This document shows, piece after piece, positions 25,900 to 35,412 of a stretch of DNA of 64,000 nucleotides. Every line of letters starts with the position of its first letter. Position 1 is the stretch's first letter. Position numbers and translations under genes: made by a program. Location: positions 31,378 through 95,377 of the forward strand of contig JAABSP010000007.1 of NCBI GenBank assembly GCA_011390345.1. The letters are read 5' to 3'. This DNA is from Desulfobacteraceae bacterium (GTDB lineage Bacteria > Desulfobacterota > Desulfobacteria > Desulfobacterales > JAABSP01). A model generated the notes under the pieces. It ran no database searches, had not been told where the DNA came from, and was given only the letters and a program-made list of their open reading frames with translations.

Positions 25900-27062
25900 C
25901 AGAAGATGGGGCGGCAAAGGCTATCAAAAAGAGCGCCGGCCTTTACATCCATGTCCCCTTCTGCTTATGCAAATGCCAGTATTGTGATTTCAATTCCGAT
26001 ACCAATCTATCCCTGATTCCCGTCTATATAAATGCGCTATTCCGGGAGATGCGCCTTCTGGCCGATGTGCCGCTCTGTTTCGACACGATCTATCTCGGCG
26101 GCGGCACCCCATCTGTGCTGAAGCCGACGCAGATCCGCCGGATTTTTACAGCCATCTATACGATTTTCCGCATCGATCCAAACCCTGAAGTGACCATCGA
26201 GGTAAACCCAAAAACCGCGGATTTCAAGGCATTCGAGATGTACCGCAGCGCGGGAATCAACCGGATCAATTTCGGGGTCCAATCCTTTAAAAATGAAAAT
26301 CTGAAGTTTTTAGGCCGCATCCACTCCTGGGAGGATGCGGTCTATGGGATTGCCCAAGCCCAAAGAGCCGGTTTTGAAAACATCGGTCTCGACCTCATCT
26401 ACGGCCTTCCGGGGCAGACCCGGAATGCCTGGATGGATGATCTCAAACGGGCCGTGGATCATCGGCCCGCGCACCTCTCCTGCTATATGCTCACCTATGA
26501 GCCCGGAACCCCGCTGGATGAGAAGCGCCGGAAGGGAATCATCACCCCCATGCCTGATGAGGAGGCGGCCGAACTTTTCGATCTGACAATCGCCTTTCTG
26601 GAAGATCAGGGGTATGATCAGTATGAGATCTCCAACTATGCCTGCTCTCCGGAGACCCGCTCCAGGCACAATCTCAAATACTGGAACTTCATGCCTTACC
26701 TGGGGCTTGGACCCGGCGCACACTCCTATCTCCATCCATTTCGGAGCTGGAACTATCTGAATCTGTCCGATTATGTAGAGCGCTTGTCGAAATGGCAGGT
26801 TCCGTCGGAGGGAAAGGAGAAGCCTGACCCGGAGCAGCGGATGATCGAGGCCATCTATCTGGGGCTCCGGAAGCGGGAGGGAATCGACATCCCCCAGTTC
26901 GAGGGGATATTCGATCTCGACTTCAGGAAGATTTTCGGCAAAACCCTGAAAGAGCTTGAAAATGAAGGAATGGTCCGGACAGGCCGGGGCCGATGCAGGC
27001 TTACCCGGTACGGTATGCGTTTTCTGGACAGTGTGGCCAGCCGGCTCTGTGCGGCCTTCTAG
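25863..27062 (+). CDS. hemW: Radical SAM haem chaperone HemW
   Basis: 399 residues from GTG 25863; TTG 25896 just after the CobA-HemD stop is an alternative. It contains LYIHVPFCLCKCQYCDF (the CxxxCxxC 4Fe-4S ligand set with the extra Cys of HemW/HemN), YLGGGTPSVL, RINFGVQSF and a C-terminal HemN_C domain. HemW is now viewed as a haem chaperone rather than a coproporphyrinogen dehydrogenase. A proven HemN would differ in the Cys pattern. It closes the tetrapyrrole operon and its stop overlaps the YchF gene by 4 bases tail to tail. Confidence 0.92.
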   Translation: MQRDQSILSKGLTEDGAAKAIKKSAGLYIHVPFCLCKCQYCDFNSDTNLSLIPVYINALFREMRLLADVPLCFDTIYLGGGTPSVLKPTQIRRIFTAIYTIFRIDPNPEVTIEVNPKTADFKAFEMYRSAGINRINFGVQSFKNENLKFLGRIHSWEDAVYGIAQAQRAGFENIGLDLIYGLPGQTRNAWMDDLKRAVDHRPAHLSCYMLTYEPGTPLDEKRRKGIITPMPDEEAAELFDLTIAFLEDQGYDQYEISNYACSPETRSRHNLKYWNFMPYLGLGPGAHSYLHPFRSWNYLNLSDYVERLSKWQVPSEGKEKPDPEQRMIEAIYLGLRKREGIDIPQFEGIFDLDFRKIFGKTLKELENEGMVRTGRGRCRLTRYGMRFLDSVASRLCAAF

Positions 27063-28093
27063 ACATTGAAGCGAACATTGATTATGTCTCCGTTCTGCAC
27101 GATATAGGTCTTCCCCTCCAGCCGAAGGGTTCCCTGCTTTCTCGCCTCAGCCATGTTGCCGGCTCTCATCAGATCAGAATAGGAGATCACTTCTGCCCGG
27201 ATGAAGCCCTTTTTCAGATCCGTGTGGATGGTTCCGGCCGCATCCTGCGCATCGGTTCTCTCCCGGATGGTCCATGCCCGCACCTCATCTTCGCCCACCG
27301 TAAAAAAGGAGATGAGCCCCTGAAGATCATAGGAACTTTGGATCACCCGGTCCATTGCCGAAGCCGTGATGTTGAACTCATTTAAAAATTCCTCGGCCTC
27401 TTCCGAAGACATCTGACAGAGTTCATGCTCCAGCTTCCCCTTGATCACCATCGATTTTTCCTGATCGACCAGCCCTTTGGCCTCGGGAAGTTCATCATCG
27501 TCATCCTCGTTGTTGAAGAGCATCAGCATCGGCTTTGCCGACAGAAAGGCAAATCCGCGCAGCAGCGGAGAGAATGCGATCTCCGGAATCCGGCGCAGGG
27601 GCGTTTCCGCCTCCAGATGCTCTTTTGCCTGGTGCAGCAGATCGATCTCCTCCTGAACAACCGGCTTGCCCCGCTTCCGATCCGCATCCAGCCGTTCCAG
27701 CCGTTTCTCCGCCACCATCAGATCCGCGATCACAAGCTCCTGGTCCAGTGCAGTAAAATCCCCCGCAGGATCGGGCGTCTCATAGCCGTACCCGCCGAAG
27801 TTCCGGATCACATGGATCAGCGCATCACAATCCCGGACCCCGCGCCAGATCGCTGGATCATCCTTTTTCTTCTCCGATGCACCGGTCATTCCCGGCAGAA
27901 AGTACTCCACCTGCGCATAGGTGGTCTTTTTCGGCTTGTACATCTCGCTCAATATATCCACCCGCTCATCCGGAACCTTCACGGTTCCGATCCGGCTTTC
28001 GGCCTTGTTTGCGGTATCGGAGAAATTGCCGGTCAATGCTTCGAATATGGTCGTCTTCCCGACGCCGGGAAGACCGGTAATGCCCAGTTTCAT
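27059..28093 (-). CDS. ychF: YchF/OLA1-family P-loop GTPase/ATPase
   Basis: 344 residues. The Walker A GLPGVGKTT at residue 7 and IGTVKVPDERVDIL after switch I are YchF-like. A coiled-coil insertion (about 130-165, KRLERLDADRKRGKP) and a C-terminal TGS domain (VRAWTIRERTDAQDAAGTIHTD) complete the family plan. The nucleotide base-recognition segment reads LFNNEDD rather than NKxD, as in YchF, which tends to prefer ATP. These proteins bind ribosomes and affect stress responses. ATG 28093 is divergent from the hydantoinase gene. Confidence 0.9.
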   Translation of the reverse strand: MKLGITGLPGVGKTTIFEALTGNFSDTANKAESRIGTVKVPDERVDILSEMYKPKKTTYAQVEYFLPGMTGASEKKKDDPAIWRGVRDCDALIHVIRNFGGYGYETPDPAGDFTALDQELVIADLMVAEKRLERLDADRKRGKPVVQEEIDLLHQAKEHLEAETPLRRIPEIAFSPLLRGFAFLSAKPMLMLFNNEDDDDELPEAKGLVDQEKSMVIKGKLEHELCQMSSEEAEEFLNEFNITASAMDRVIQSSYDLQGLISFFTVGEDEVRAWTIRERTDAQDAAGTIHTDLKKGFIRAEVISYSDLMRAGNMAEARKQGTLRLEGKTYIVQNGDIINVRFNV

Positions 28094-28290
28094 TTCAACA
28101 CTCCTGATGTGGGGGACTTAACAAAGATTCAAACGAAAATTTTATAGTCTGCGCGATAATGGTATGAAGGTCAAGCCCTTTTTCAGATTCGGCTTTCGAA
28201 TCCTGCCGCTTTTGCCGTTTGACAACCCTCACCATTTCCGATAGCATCAAAGATGCAGGAGAAAACATCGGATAACAGGGGGAATCTCTT

Positions 28291-29976
28291 ATGATCATCG
28301 GGCTGGATGTGGGCGGTACGCATACGGATGTGGTTCTGCTGGGAAAAGATGGGCTGATCCGGGAGGTCAAGGTCGCAACCGATACCGCGGCGCTTTTCGA
28401 TGCGGTGCTGAGCGGTATCGAGAAGATCACCGAGGGCATCGATCCGGAGGATATCCATCGGGTGGTGTTGAGTACCACTTTGACCACCAATGCCATTGTT
28501 CAGGGAAAAAATCCAGAGGTGGGGATGATCGTGGCCTCGGGCCCCGGCATCGATCCGGAACTCTTTCGGACCAATCCCCACTACTATGCGGTCTCGGGCG
28601 CGATGGATCACCGGGGGCGGGAGACCGAACCGGTTGACAGGGACGAGATCGCGGGGATTGCCAAAAAGCTCGAGGAGGCCGGCATCCGTAATGTGGGGAT
28701 TGTGGGCAAGTTCTCCACCCGGAATCCGAGCCATGAACTGGCCATCCATGAACAGCTCAAGCCCGATTTCGGCAAGATGTTCATGGGGCATCAGATCTCC
28801 GGCAATCTCAACTTCCCCCGGCGGATCGCCACAACCTTTTTAAATGCCACTGTCAGGCCCATCCACAGAAAATTCTACGAGGCAGTGCAAAATTCCCTTG
28901 CAGACAAAGGGCTTGCAGTTCCCATCCATGTACTCAAGGCAGACGGCGGGACCATGAGCTTTGAGGCCTCCCTCGATTTTCCCGCGCAGAGCATCCTTTC
29001 AGGCCCGGCCGCCAGCGTCATGGGCGCGATCGGATTTGCGCCGAAAAAGGGAGACTGCCTGGTGCTCGATATAGGCGGAACCACCACGGATATGGCCGTG
29101 CTCACCGACGGGGTTCCCCTGCTCGACCCGCTGGGCATCACCCTGGGGGAGCACAAGACCCTTATTCGTTCATTGGAGACCCGCTCCATCGGCATCGGCG
29201 GCGACAGCGCGGTCTCGGTGGAAAATGGGGAATTGAAGATCGGCCCGGGACGTCTGGGGCCAGCAATGGCCTTCGGCGGAAGAAATCCCACGCCCACCGA
29301 TGCGGTTCTCGTGCTGGGGCTTATGGAGAACGGTGATAAAGACGCCGCACGGAAGGGAATTCAAACGATTGCAGATGTGCTTTCGATCTCATTGGAGGAG
29401 GCCGCAACCCGGATCTTCGACGGGGCCTGCGACCGGATACTGAAGAGCGCAGGAGAGATGATCGACATGATCAACAGCAAGCCGGTCTATACCATCCATG
29501 AGCTTCAGGAGGGATTGACGGTGAAGCCGGAGAAGATCCTGATTCTCGGCGGCCCTGCCCCCGATTTTGCCCGCCGCCTTTCCCAGCGCAGCACCTATGA
29601 GGTCCAAGTGGTTCCCCGATGGCATGTGGCCAATGCCATCGGCGCGGCCCTTGCCCGGACTACCTGCGAGGTGACGCTCTTCGGCGATACCCAGCGGGGG
29701 ATTTCGGCAGCGCCCGAAGAGGGCTTCGAAGAAGCGGTGAAAAAGGATTTCTCCAAAGAACTTGCTGTGAAAAAGGCATTTGAGCTGCTGAAGAACAAGG
29801 CGGTCCGGATCGGGGCATCCGAAGACGATCTCGCGATGGAAGTGGTGGAGGAGATGCAGTTCAACATGGTGCAGGGCTTTTACACCACGGGCCGGAACAT
29901 CCGGGTGAAGGTGCAGGTCAAGCCGGGGCTGATCCACGGTTATGAAACGATCATCAGCTCTCTTTCCGTCGGTTGA
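28291..29976 (+). CDS. Hydantoinase/oxoprolinase (HyuA-type) protein
   Basis: 561 residues, ASKHA-fold ATPase. IIGLDVGGTHTDVVLL at the N-terminus and LVLDIGGTTTDMAVL in the middle are the two phosphate-binding loops of the HyuA/oxoprolinase A family; STTLTTNAIVQG and GPAASVMGA are also typical. Members hydrolyse cyclic amides or carboxylate ketones with ATP. No HyuB partner is adjacent, so the substrate cannot be named. ATG 28291 follows AGGGGGAATC. The C-terminal 150 residues are variable. Confidence 0.85.
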   Translation: MIIGLDVGGTHTDVVLLGKDGLIREVKVATDTAALFDAVLSGIEKITEGIDPEDIHRVVLSTTLTTNAIVQGKNPEVGMIVASGPGIDPELFRTNPHYYAVSGAMDHRGRETEPVDRDEIAGIAKKLEEAGIRNVGIVGKFSTRNPSHELAIHEQLKPDFGKMFMGHQISGNLNFPRRIATTFLNATVRPIHRKFYEAVQNSLADKGLAVPIHVLKADGGTMSFEASLDFPAQSILSGPAASVMGAIGFAPKKGDCLVLDIGGTTTDMAVLTDGVPLLDPLGITLGEHKTLIRSLETRSIGIGGDSAVSVENGELKIGPGRLGPAMAFGGRNPTPTDAVLVLGLMENGDKDAARKGIQTIADVLSISLEEAATRIFDGACDRILKSAGEMIDMINSKPVYTIHELQEGLTVKPEKILILGGPAPDFARRLSQRSTYEVQVVPRWHVANAIGAALARTTCEVTLFGDTQRGISAAPEEGFEEAVKKDFSKELAVKKAFELLKNKAVRIGASEDDLAMEVVEEMQFNMVQGFYTTGRNIRVKVQVKPGLIHGYETIISSLSVG

Positions 29977-30027
29977 TCCATGCCGCCGCTTCGGACCGTG
30001 CTGGCCCGGGACGAACTCGAAACCACA

Positions 30028-30264
30028 TCAAGCCTCTTTGTCATGTCCCCTCGTCAGGGCCATGATCTCGTCCGTTGTCATGTCAACAGTGGCCAGCCCC
30101 CGCAGTTTCGAAAATTTTCCACGGATGTTCTCCTTTCCCCTGCGCTTGACCAGATAAACCCGGTCATCTTCCTCGATGAAATCGATTTCCGTGTATGGGG
30201 TTATTCCCAGTTTCCGGCGAATGTTCTGGGGGATAGTGACTTGACCTTTTATGGTGACTTTCAT
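30028..30264 (-). CDS. AbrB/MazE/SpoVT-type protein, orphan antitoxin-like
   Basis: 78 residues. MKVTIKGQVTIPQNIRRKLGI is the swapped-hairpin DNA-binding motif of AbrB/VapB antitoxins, followed by DRVYLVKR and a helical tail (TTDEIMALTRG) that in VapB holds the toxin-binding segment. No PIN or MazF toxin follows on this strand: downstream DNA is the antisense end of the hydantoinase gene. So it is either a stand-alone regulator or a relic of a toxin-antitoxin pair. ATG 30264. Confidence 0.85.
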   Translation of the reverse strand: MKVTIKGQVTIPQNIRRKLGITPYTEIDFIEEDDRVYLVKRRGKENIRGKFSKLRGLATVDMTTDEIMALTRGHDKEA

Positions 30265-30390
30265 GGCATGACCTTCGGAAATGGAGATTGACGATAATGG
30301 ATATTACCGGAAATGGTATTACAAAAAAGATCGCTATGTCAAGATCAACAAATCCTTGCAAAATCTCCGATGAAATCATATCCTTGAATA

Positions 30391-30864
30391 ATGAGCATAT
30401 CATCTTTCAGGCTCAGGGATAACGGGGCGGCCGAAAAATGTTTCGAGGATCGCTTCAGGAAATTTTTTCTGCTGAATGCAAAGGGCGGCAGCGGAGAAAG
30501 GGGCGGCGCTTCCGGGGCCGCGCCCGATCCCGGAACACAGGACAAAACCGATCTCGAAGCGGAAAAGGCCATCCGCTGCGGCGCCTGCCGCCATGAGATC
30601 ACCACCGCAGACCGGATCATCTCCGTCAACGGGGGCCATATACATACCTTTGCCAATCCCGGGGGCTTTGTCTTCGACATCGGCTGCTTTTCCGATGCCC
30701 CGGGCTGTATGAACCGGGGAGACTTCACCTCGGAGTTCACCTGGTTTGCCGGCTACAGTTGGCGCTTCTCTCTCTGTTCGAGCTGCTACGCCCATCTGGG
30801 CTGGCAGTATCAGGGAAAGGAATACGGTTTTTACGGGCTGATTCTGGCCAATCTGATCCAGTAG
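30391..30864 (+). CDS. CULT-domain (cereblon-like, thalidomide-binding fold) protein
   Basis: 157 residues. The N-terminal 55 are variable and the rest is a full CULT domain. Zinc ligands are C63/C66 (CGAC) and C129/C132 (CSSC). The tri-tryptophan cage residues W118, W124 and W138 are spaced 6 and 14, exactly as W380, W386 and W400 in human cereblon, and the second Cys pair follows W124 by 5 as in cereblon. HTFANPGGFVFDIGCF and AHLGWQY are further family marks. Bacterial CULT proteins bind uracil, glutarimides and thalidomide in vitro; cellular roles are unclear. No signal peptide is evident. No Lon domain is fused and the neighbours (AbrB-like, pepA) give no clear hint. Confidence 0.9.
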   Translation: MSISSFRLRDNGAAEKCFEDRFRKFFLLNAKGGSGERGGASGAAPDPGTQDKTDLEAEKAIRCGACRHEITTADRIISVNGGHIHTFANPGGFVFDIGCFSDAPGCMNRGDFTSEFTWFAGYSWRFSLCSSCYAHLGWQYQGKEYGFYGLILANLIQ

Positions 30865-30924
30865 CTAAGGCTTTTCAAAACTTAAAAAAATCAATATCCA
30901 TCGACTTATGGGAAAGGAAATCTA

Positions 30925-32427
30925 GTGCTGCATCTGCAAAGCGCCGATCTGAGCAAGGAAAAGGTAGAGACCCTGGTGATTCCGGTCTGCGAGGACAAGG
31001 AGATTCACGAGGATAAAGTCATTACCGGGCTGATCCGCCGGGCAAAGAAGATCAAAACCTTCAAGGGAGAAAAAGATGATGAGCTGATCTTCTATTCCGA
31101 TGAGAAGGTATCGGCCGATCAGATCATCTTCAAGGGGATCGGAAAGGCTGAAAAGCTCGATCCGGAAGCCTTCCGGGCCCTCTGTGGAAAGGCGGTTCAG
31201 GGGCTGGTGAAACAGAAGATCAAAGAGGTTCTCTTTGCGGTTCCCTCCGCGAAAAAGTGCGGCTTGGACCCGGAGGCGCTGACAACGGCCATGATGGAAG
31301 GGGCATTTCTGGGCAACCATGTCTTTGACCGGTACAAGAAGGAGAAAAAGGAGAGGCCGGTCGAAAAAATCGAATTCCTGGTCAAGGCCGATCTTGAAAA
31401 AAAGCTCGCCGATCTGCCCCGGCGGATAGAGACGATCTGTGCCGGAACGGTCATGGCAAGGGAGTGGATCTCCATGCCCTCCAACCACAAGACCCCGGAT
31501 CAATTTGCCCACGAGATCGCTAAACAGGCAGAAGAGACCGATCTTCAGGTGACGGTGCTGGATGAAAAGGCACTGGAAGAGAAGGGCTTCGGCGCACTCC
31601 TTGCGGTCGGGGCCGGCAGTCTGCGGCCCCCGCGGCTGGTGATCCTCGACTATGCGCCCAAAGGAGCCGAAAAGACCATCGCGATCGTCGGCAAAGGCGT
31701 CACCTTCGATTCCGGGGGGCTGGACATCAAATCCAGAGACGGCATGGAGACTATGAAGAGCGATATGTCCGGGGCCGCGGCCGTGGGCGCTGCGCTCATC
31801 ACTCTATCAAATCTCGGGCCGGCAAATCTCGGGCTGGCAAAGATCGGGGCTTCGGACAAGCGGATCATCGGCATTCTTCCCCTCGCGGAGAACATGCCCT
31901 CGGGAGGCGCAGCCCGGCCCGGTGACATCATCTGCACCTATTCCGGAAAGACCGTGGAGATCGGCAACACCGACGCGGAGGGCCGCCTCATCCTGGCCGA
32001 CGCGATCGCCTATGCCGTGGAAACCTACAAGCCCGATGCACTCATCGACATGGCCACCCTTACCGGGGCCTGTCTCATGGCACTGGGGGAGAAGATCGCG
32101 GCCGTCTTCTCCTTTGAAGACGAATTGCCCCAAAAAATTCTCGAGTCCGCAGACAAGACCCATGAGCGGTGCTGGCGCATGCCCCTGCCCGAGGATTACA
32201 AAGAACTGCTGAAGAGCGAGTTTGCCGATATCAACAATATGCCCAACAGCCCCTGGGGCGGCGCGATCACCGCGGCCCTCTTTCTTTCCGAGTTCGTTGG
32301 CGAGACCCGATGGGCTCATATCGACATCGCAGGGCCTTCCTACTCGAAAAAGAAGGACGCGTATGCGGGCCCCGGCGGAAAGGGCTTTGGAGTGCGCCTG
32401 CTCTGTGATCTCATGGAGCAGCTTTAA
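30925..32427 (+). CDS. pepA: Leucyl aminopeptidase (M17)
   Basis: 500 residues from GTG 30925 (AAAGGA nine bases before). The N-terminal macro-like domain (1-160) is followed by the M17 catalytic domain with VGKGVTFDSGGLDIKS (metal Lys/Asp), AENMPSGGAARPGDI and the signature NTDAEGRLIL. It is a cytosolic di-zinc or manganese hexamer that removes N-terminal amino acids. An unusual loop reads SNLGPANLGLAKIGASDKR and is made by a 15-bp tandem repeat (31808-31852). It is convergent with ktrA. Confidence 0.96.
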   Translation: MLHLQSADLSKEKVETLVIPVCEDKEIHEDKVITGLIRRAKKIKTFKGEKDDELIFYSDEKVSADQIIFKGIGKAEKLDPEAFRALCGKAVQGLVKQKIKEVLFAVPSAKKCGLDPEALTTAMMEGAFLGNHVFDRYKKEKKERPVEKIEFLVKADLEKKLADLPRRIETICAGTVMAREWISMPSNHKTPDQFAHEIAKQAEETDLQVTVLDEKALEEKGFGALLAVGAGSLRPPRLVILDYAPKGAEKTIAIVGKGVTFDSGGLDIKSRDGMETMKSDMSGAAAVGAALITLSNLGPANLGLAKIGASDKRIIGILPLAENMPSGGAARPGDIICTYSGKTVEIGNTDAEGRLILADAIAYAVETYKPDALIDMATLTGACLMALGEKIAAVFSFEDELPQKILESADKTHERCWRMPLPEDYKELLKSEFADINNMPNSPWGGAITAALFLSEFVGETRWAHIDIAGPSYSKKKDAYAGPGGKGFGVRLLCDLMEQL

Positions 32428-32431
32428 ATCC

Positions 32432-33103
32432 CTATTCCTCCTCGTCGGCCTTCTCGTCGGCAAAATTTTTCAGGGCATCATCGGGGCCCAGCACCACGAG
32501 GATATCCCCGGCCTTCAGGGTATAGATCCCGGTGGGGATGATGTTCATCTTTCCCATCGGGTTCTCCTCCACTGCGATCACCTGCACCCCGAATTTGTTG
32601 ATCATGTCCAGCTCCCGGAGACTTTTACCGATATAATTTTCGGGGGGGGTGAATTTGGAGATGCTGTACCCTTTGATAAAGGGGAGGTAGTCGAGCAAGT
32701 TCGGGTTGTGGAGCCGCTCGGCCAGGGAGACGGCCTGATCCTTTTCCGGAAAGAGGACTTCCGTGACGCCGATCCGGTTGAGAATCCGTCCGTGGGAGTG
32801 GCTCAATGCCTTGGCATAGAGGTTTTTGACCCCGAGTTCGGTCATGGTTAGCGCGGCCAGAATCGAGTTGCTCAACACCGTGCCGATGCAGATGATCACC
32901 CCGTCCATCTTCTCCAGCTCAAACCCCTCCATGGTCTTGGGATCAGTGGCGTCTGCGACCACGGCCTGGCTCACCACATCCTTGATCTCCTGAATCCGGG
33001 CGGCGTTCTTGTCGATCACCAGCACATCGTGCCCCTTCTCATAGAGGCGGGTGGCCAGATAACGGCCGAAATTTCCGATCCCGATAACGGCAAACTGTTT
33101 CAT
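32432..33103 (-). CDS. ktrA: Potassium uptake regulatory subunit KtrA/TrkA
   Basis: 223 residues, with the RCK plan: an N-terminal Rossmann domain (FAVIGIGNFGRYLATRL, DGVIICIGT) and a C-terminal TrkA_C domain (about 135-215, GDILVVLGP). It binds ATP/ADP or NAD(H) and gates the membrane subunit encoded 30 bases upstream. The acidic tail DEKADEEE is typical. It is a cytosolic octameric ring that forms a K+ uptake channel with KtrB. Confidence 0.95.
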   Translation of the reverse strand: MKQFAVIGIGNFGRYLATRLYEKGHDVLVIDKNAARIQEIKDVVSQAVVADATDPKTMEGFELEKMDGVIICIGTVLSNSILAALTMTELGVKNLYAKALSHSHGRILNRIGVTEVLFPEKDQAVSLAERLHNPNLLDYLPFIKGYSISKFTPPENYIGKSLRELDMINKFGVQVIAVEENPMGKMNIIPTGIYTLKAGDILVVLGPDDALKNFADEKADEEE

Positions 33104-33133
33104 GAATCTCCCATGAATTTAATTGGTTCTCCT

Positions 33134-34495
33134 CTATCCGATCATGACGTTCTCTTCAGCATAGTAAAACCGGGCCGAGGTGCGGTGGCGGCTGATGGCG
33201 ATCGCAATCACCAGAGGCCCCAGCCGGCCGATGAACATCACCAGGGTGACGCCCAGCCTGCCCAGCTCACTCAAACCATTGGTGATGCCGGTGGAGAGCC
33301 CTACGGTGCCGAATGCGCTCACCATCTCGAAGAGCAGTTCCAGAAACTTGCCCCGGCTCTCGGGATGCGGGGTCTCCCCCAGCTCGGTAATCAGCAGCAG
33401 TGCGGTTCCTGCAATGATTACCAGATTTGCGATGATGACGAGGCTGACGGCCCTTCCCGCGCTTTCATCGGAGATGGTCCGGTAAAAGAGGCTGGGCCGG
33501 TTCCAGCCCAAAAAGCGGGAGAATCCCATCATGAAGATGACCCCGGCCGTGGTGGTCTTGATGCCGCCTGCACAGGAGCCGGGACATGCCCCTACAAACA
33601 TCAGCATGATGATGAAAAAGAGCGTCACATTGGTCAGATCCCCGATGGGAACCGTATTGAACCCTGCGGTCCGGGTCGTCACCGACTGGAAAAATGCCCC
33701 GATGAAACGGCCCGGGATGGAGAAGGGGGCAAGGGTGTTGTTCCACTCCAGGATCAAAAAAATAAGGGTTCCGGCCAGCAGCAGAATCCCGGTGGCCGTT
33801 AGGGAGAGCTTGGAGTGGAGGCTCAGCCGGGAGAAGGCCCGCCGGCTCGTCGGCTTTGTTACAATCAGTTCGGCCATCACCAGAAAGCCCAAGCCCCCGG
33901 AGATGATGAGCCCGCTGAAGATCAGGTTGATGGGAAGGCTCTCTTTGAACCGGATCAGGCTGTCGGGATAGAGGGAGAATCCTGCGTTGCAGAACGCGCT
34001 GATCGCATGAAATAATGCCGAGTAAAAGGCCTCGCTCCACTGGTAATCGGTCTGGGGAAGAAAACAGATGAAGAGGCCGGCGATCCCGATGGCTTCGATT
34101 ACAAGGGCGAGGAGGATCACTTCCCGGATGATCTCTGCGGGCCTCCGGTCCTGGCGGTGGGTGAAGGTATCCTGAATGATCACCCGTCCCATGAGGCCGG
34201 TCCTCCGCCCGGCAAGGAGCAGAAAGAGGGTGGAGAGGGTCATGATCCCTAAGCCCCCAACCTGGATCAGCCCCAGAATCACCAGTTGGCCGTAGCGGGA
34301 AAAGTTCCCCGTATCCAGCACCACCAGACCCGTGACACAGGTGGCCGATGTCGCGGTGAAGAGCGCATCGATCCAGCCGATGCGCGGCCCCGGGGTTGCG
34401 GCCGGAAGCCGGAGCAGGATCGTCCCCAAAAGAATGATGACCAGAAATGCAAGAACCGATACCCGGGCCGGGGACTGGAGAAAGAATCTTTTCAT
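33134..34495 (-). CDS. ktrB: Potassium uptake membrane subunit KtrB/TrkH
   Basis: 453 residues, about ten membrane helices. It has four pore loops: the first carries TSATCVTGL after ALF, then HAISAFCNAGFS, RTAGFNTV and a final EMVSAFGTVGLS, the K+-selective filters of the KtrB/TrkH family. With the adjacent KtrA it imports potassium, driven by Na+ or H+. The N-terminus (RFFLQSPARVSVLAFLVII) fits the family. It is divergent from coaX. Confidence 0.95.
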   Translation of the reverse strand: MKRFFLQSPARVSVLAFLVIILLGTILLRLPAATPGPRIGWIDALFTATSATCVTGLVVLDTGNFSRYGQLVILGLIQVGGLGIMTLSTLFLLLAGRRTGLMGRVIIQDTFTHRQDRRPAEIIREVILLALVIEAIGIAGLFICFLPQTDYQWSEAFYSALFHAISAFCNAGFSLYPDSLIRFKESLPINLIFSGLIISGGLGFLVMAELIVTKPTSRRAFSRLSLHSKLSLTATGILLLAGTLIFLILEWNNTLAPFSIPGRFIGAFFQSVTTRTAGFNTVPIGDLTNVTLFFIIMLMFVGACPGSCAGGIKTTTAGVIFMMGFSRFLGWNRPSLFYRTISDESAGRAVSLVIIANLVIIAGTALLLITELGETPHPESRGKFLELLFEMVSAFGTVGLSTGITNGLSELGRLGVTLVMFIGRLGPLVIAIAISRHRTSARFYYAEENVMIG

Positions 34496-34638
34496 GGATG
34501 CGCGATGCGGAGCATGAATTGGCGTTGACTTAACTCTTCCCGGGACATAAATAAGGTGCAGACGATTTTCCCTGCTAAGGATTTTATACCATAAACCCGA
34601 TGGATTGAATACTGTAAAAGAACCGAAAGGAACCTTCC

Positions 34639-35412
34639 ATGCTGCTTGTGATCGATGTGGGCAACACCAATACCGTTATCGGTATCTACGAAAAGGACAG
34701 ACTGCTGCAGGACTGGCGCATCCGCACCGAGCGGAACACGACCGAAGATGAGTTCGACGTGCTGGCCCGGGGGCTTTTTTCCGGGGGGGAATTCCGGCCT
34801 GATATGGTGACCGGAACCATCATCTCCTGCGTGGTGCCGCCCATGGTCAACATTCTGGATGCCTTCTGCCGGAAGTATCTGGGCCATGCGCCCCTCTGGG
34901 TGGACCCGAAGACTTCTGCCGGAATGCCGATTCTCTACAGCAATCCGGCCGAGGTGGGCGCGGACCGGATCGTCAACGCGGTGGCCGCATATGAGAAGTA
35001 CAAAACGAGTTTAATTGTGATCGACTTCGGCACGGCCACCACCTTTGATGCGGTCTCGGCAGCCGGGGAGTATCTGGGGGGCGCGATCTGCCCCGGGATC
35101 ATGATCTCGGCCGAGGCGCTCTTTCAGTATGCCTCAAAATTGCCCCGGGTGGAGATTTTCATCGCGCCCGACCGGGTGATCGGCAAGGATACGGCCGGCA
35201 GCATCAAGTCGGGGATTATCTACGGCTATGCGGGTCTGGTCGAGGGGATGGTCCGCCGGATGCGGGAGGAGATGGACCCGGCCCCGAAGGTGATCGCGAC
35301 CGGAGGGCTTGCCCCGCTTTTGGGCCGGGTCTGCGACGTCATCGAATCGGTGGAGTCGGATCTGACCTTAGAGGGGCTCCGGATCATTTACGAGAAGTCA
35401 AATACCCCGTGA
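34639..35412 (+). CDS. coaX: Type III pantothenate kinase
   Basis: 257 residues. MLLVIDVGNTNTVIGIYE is the ASKHA phosphate loop of CoaX, followed by PAEVGADRIVNAVAAYEKY and VIDFGTATTFDAVS and a C-terminal VIATGGLAPLLG. It phosphorylates pantothenate in CoA synthesis and needs a monovalent cation. The usual partner birA is not visible upstream, where ktrB diverges. Its 3' end overlaps the MBL gene by 29 bases tail to tail. Confidence 0.96.
   Translation: MLLVIDVGNTNTVIGIYEKDRLLQDWRIRTERNTTEDEFDVLARGLFSGGEFRPDMVTGTIISCVVPPMVNILDAFCRKYLGHAPLWVDPKTSAGMPILYSNPAEVGADRIVNAVAAYEKYKTSLIVIDFGTATTFDAVSAAGEYLGGAICPGIMISAEALFQYASKLPRVEIFIAPDRVIGKDTAGSIKSGIIYGYAGLVEGMVRRMREEMDPAPKVIATGGLAPLLGRVCDVIESVESDLTLEGLRIIYEKSNTP

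Noticed and set aside
29960..30027. VapC-like toxin downstream of the AbrB-type gene
   Set aside because: The minus strand here gives only a 24-residue peptide with no PIN-domain residues.
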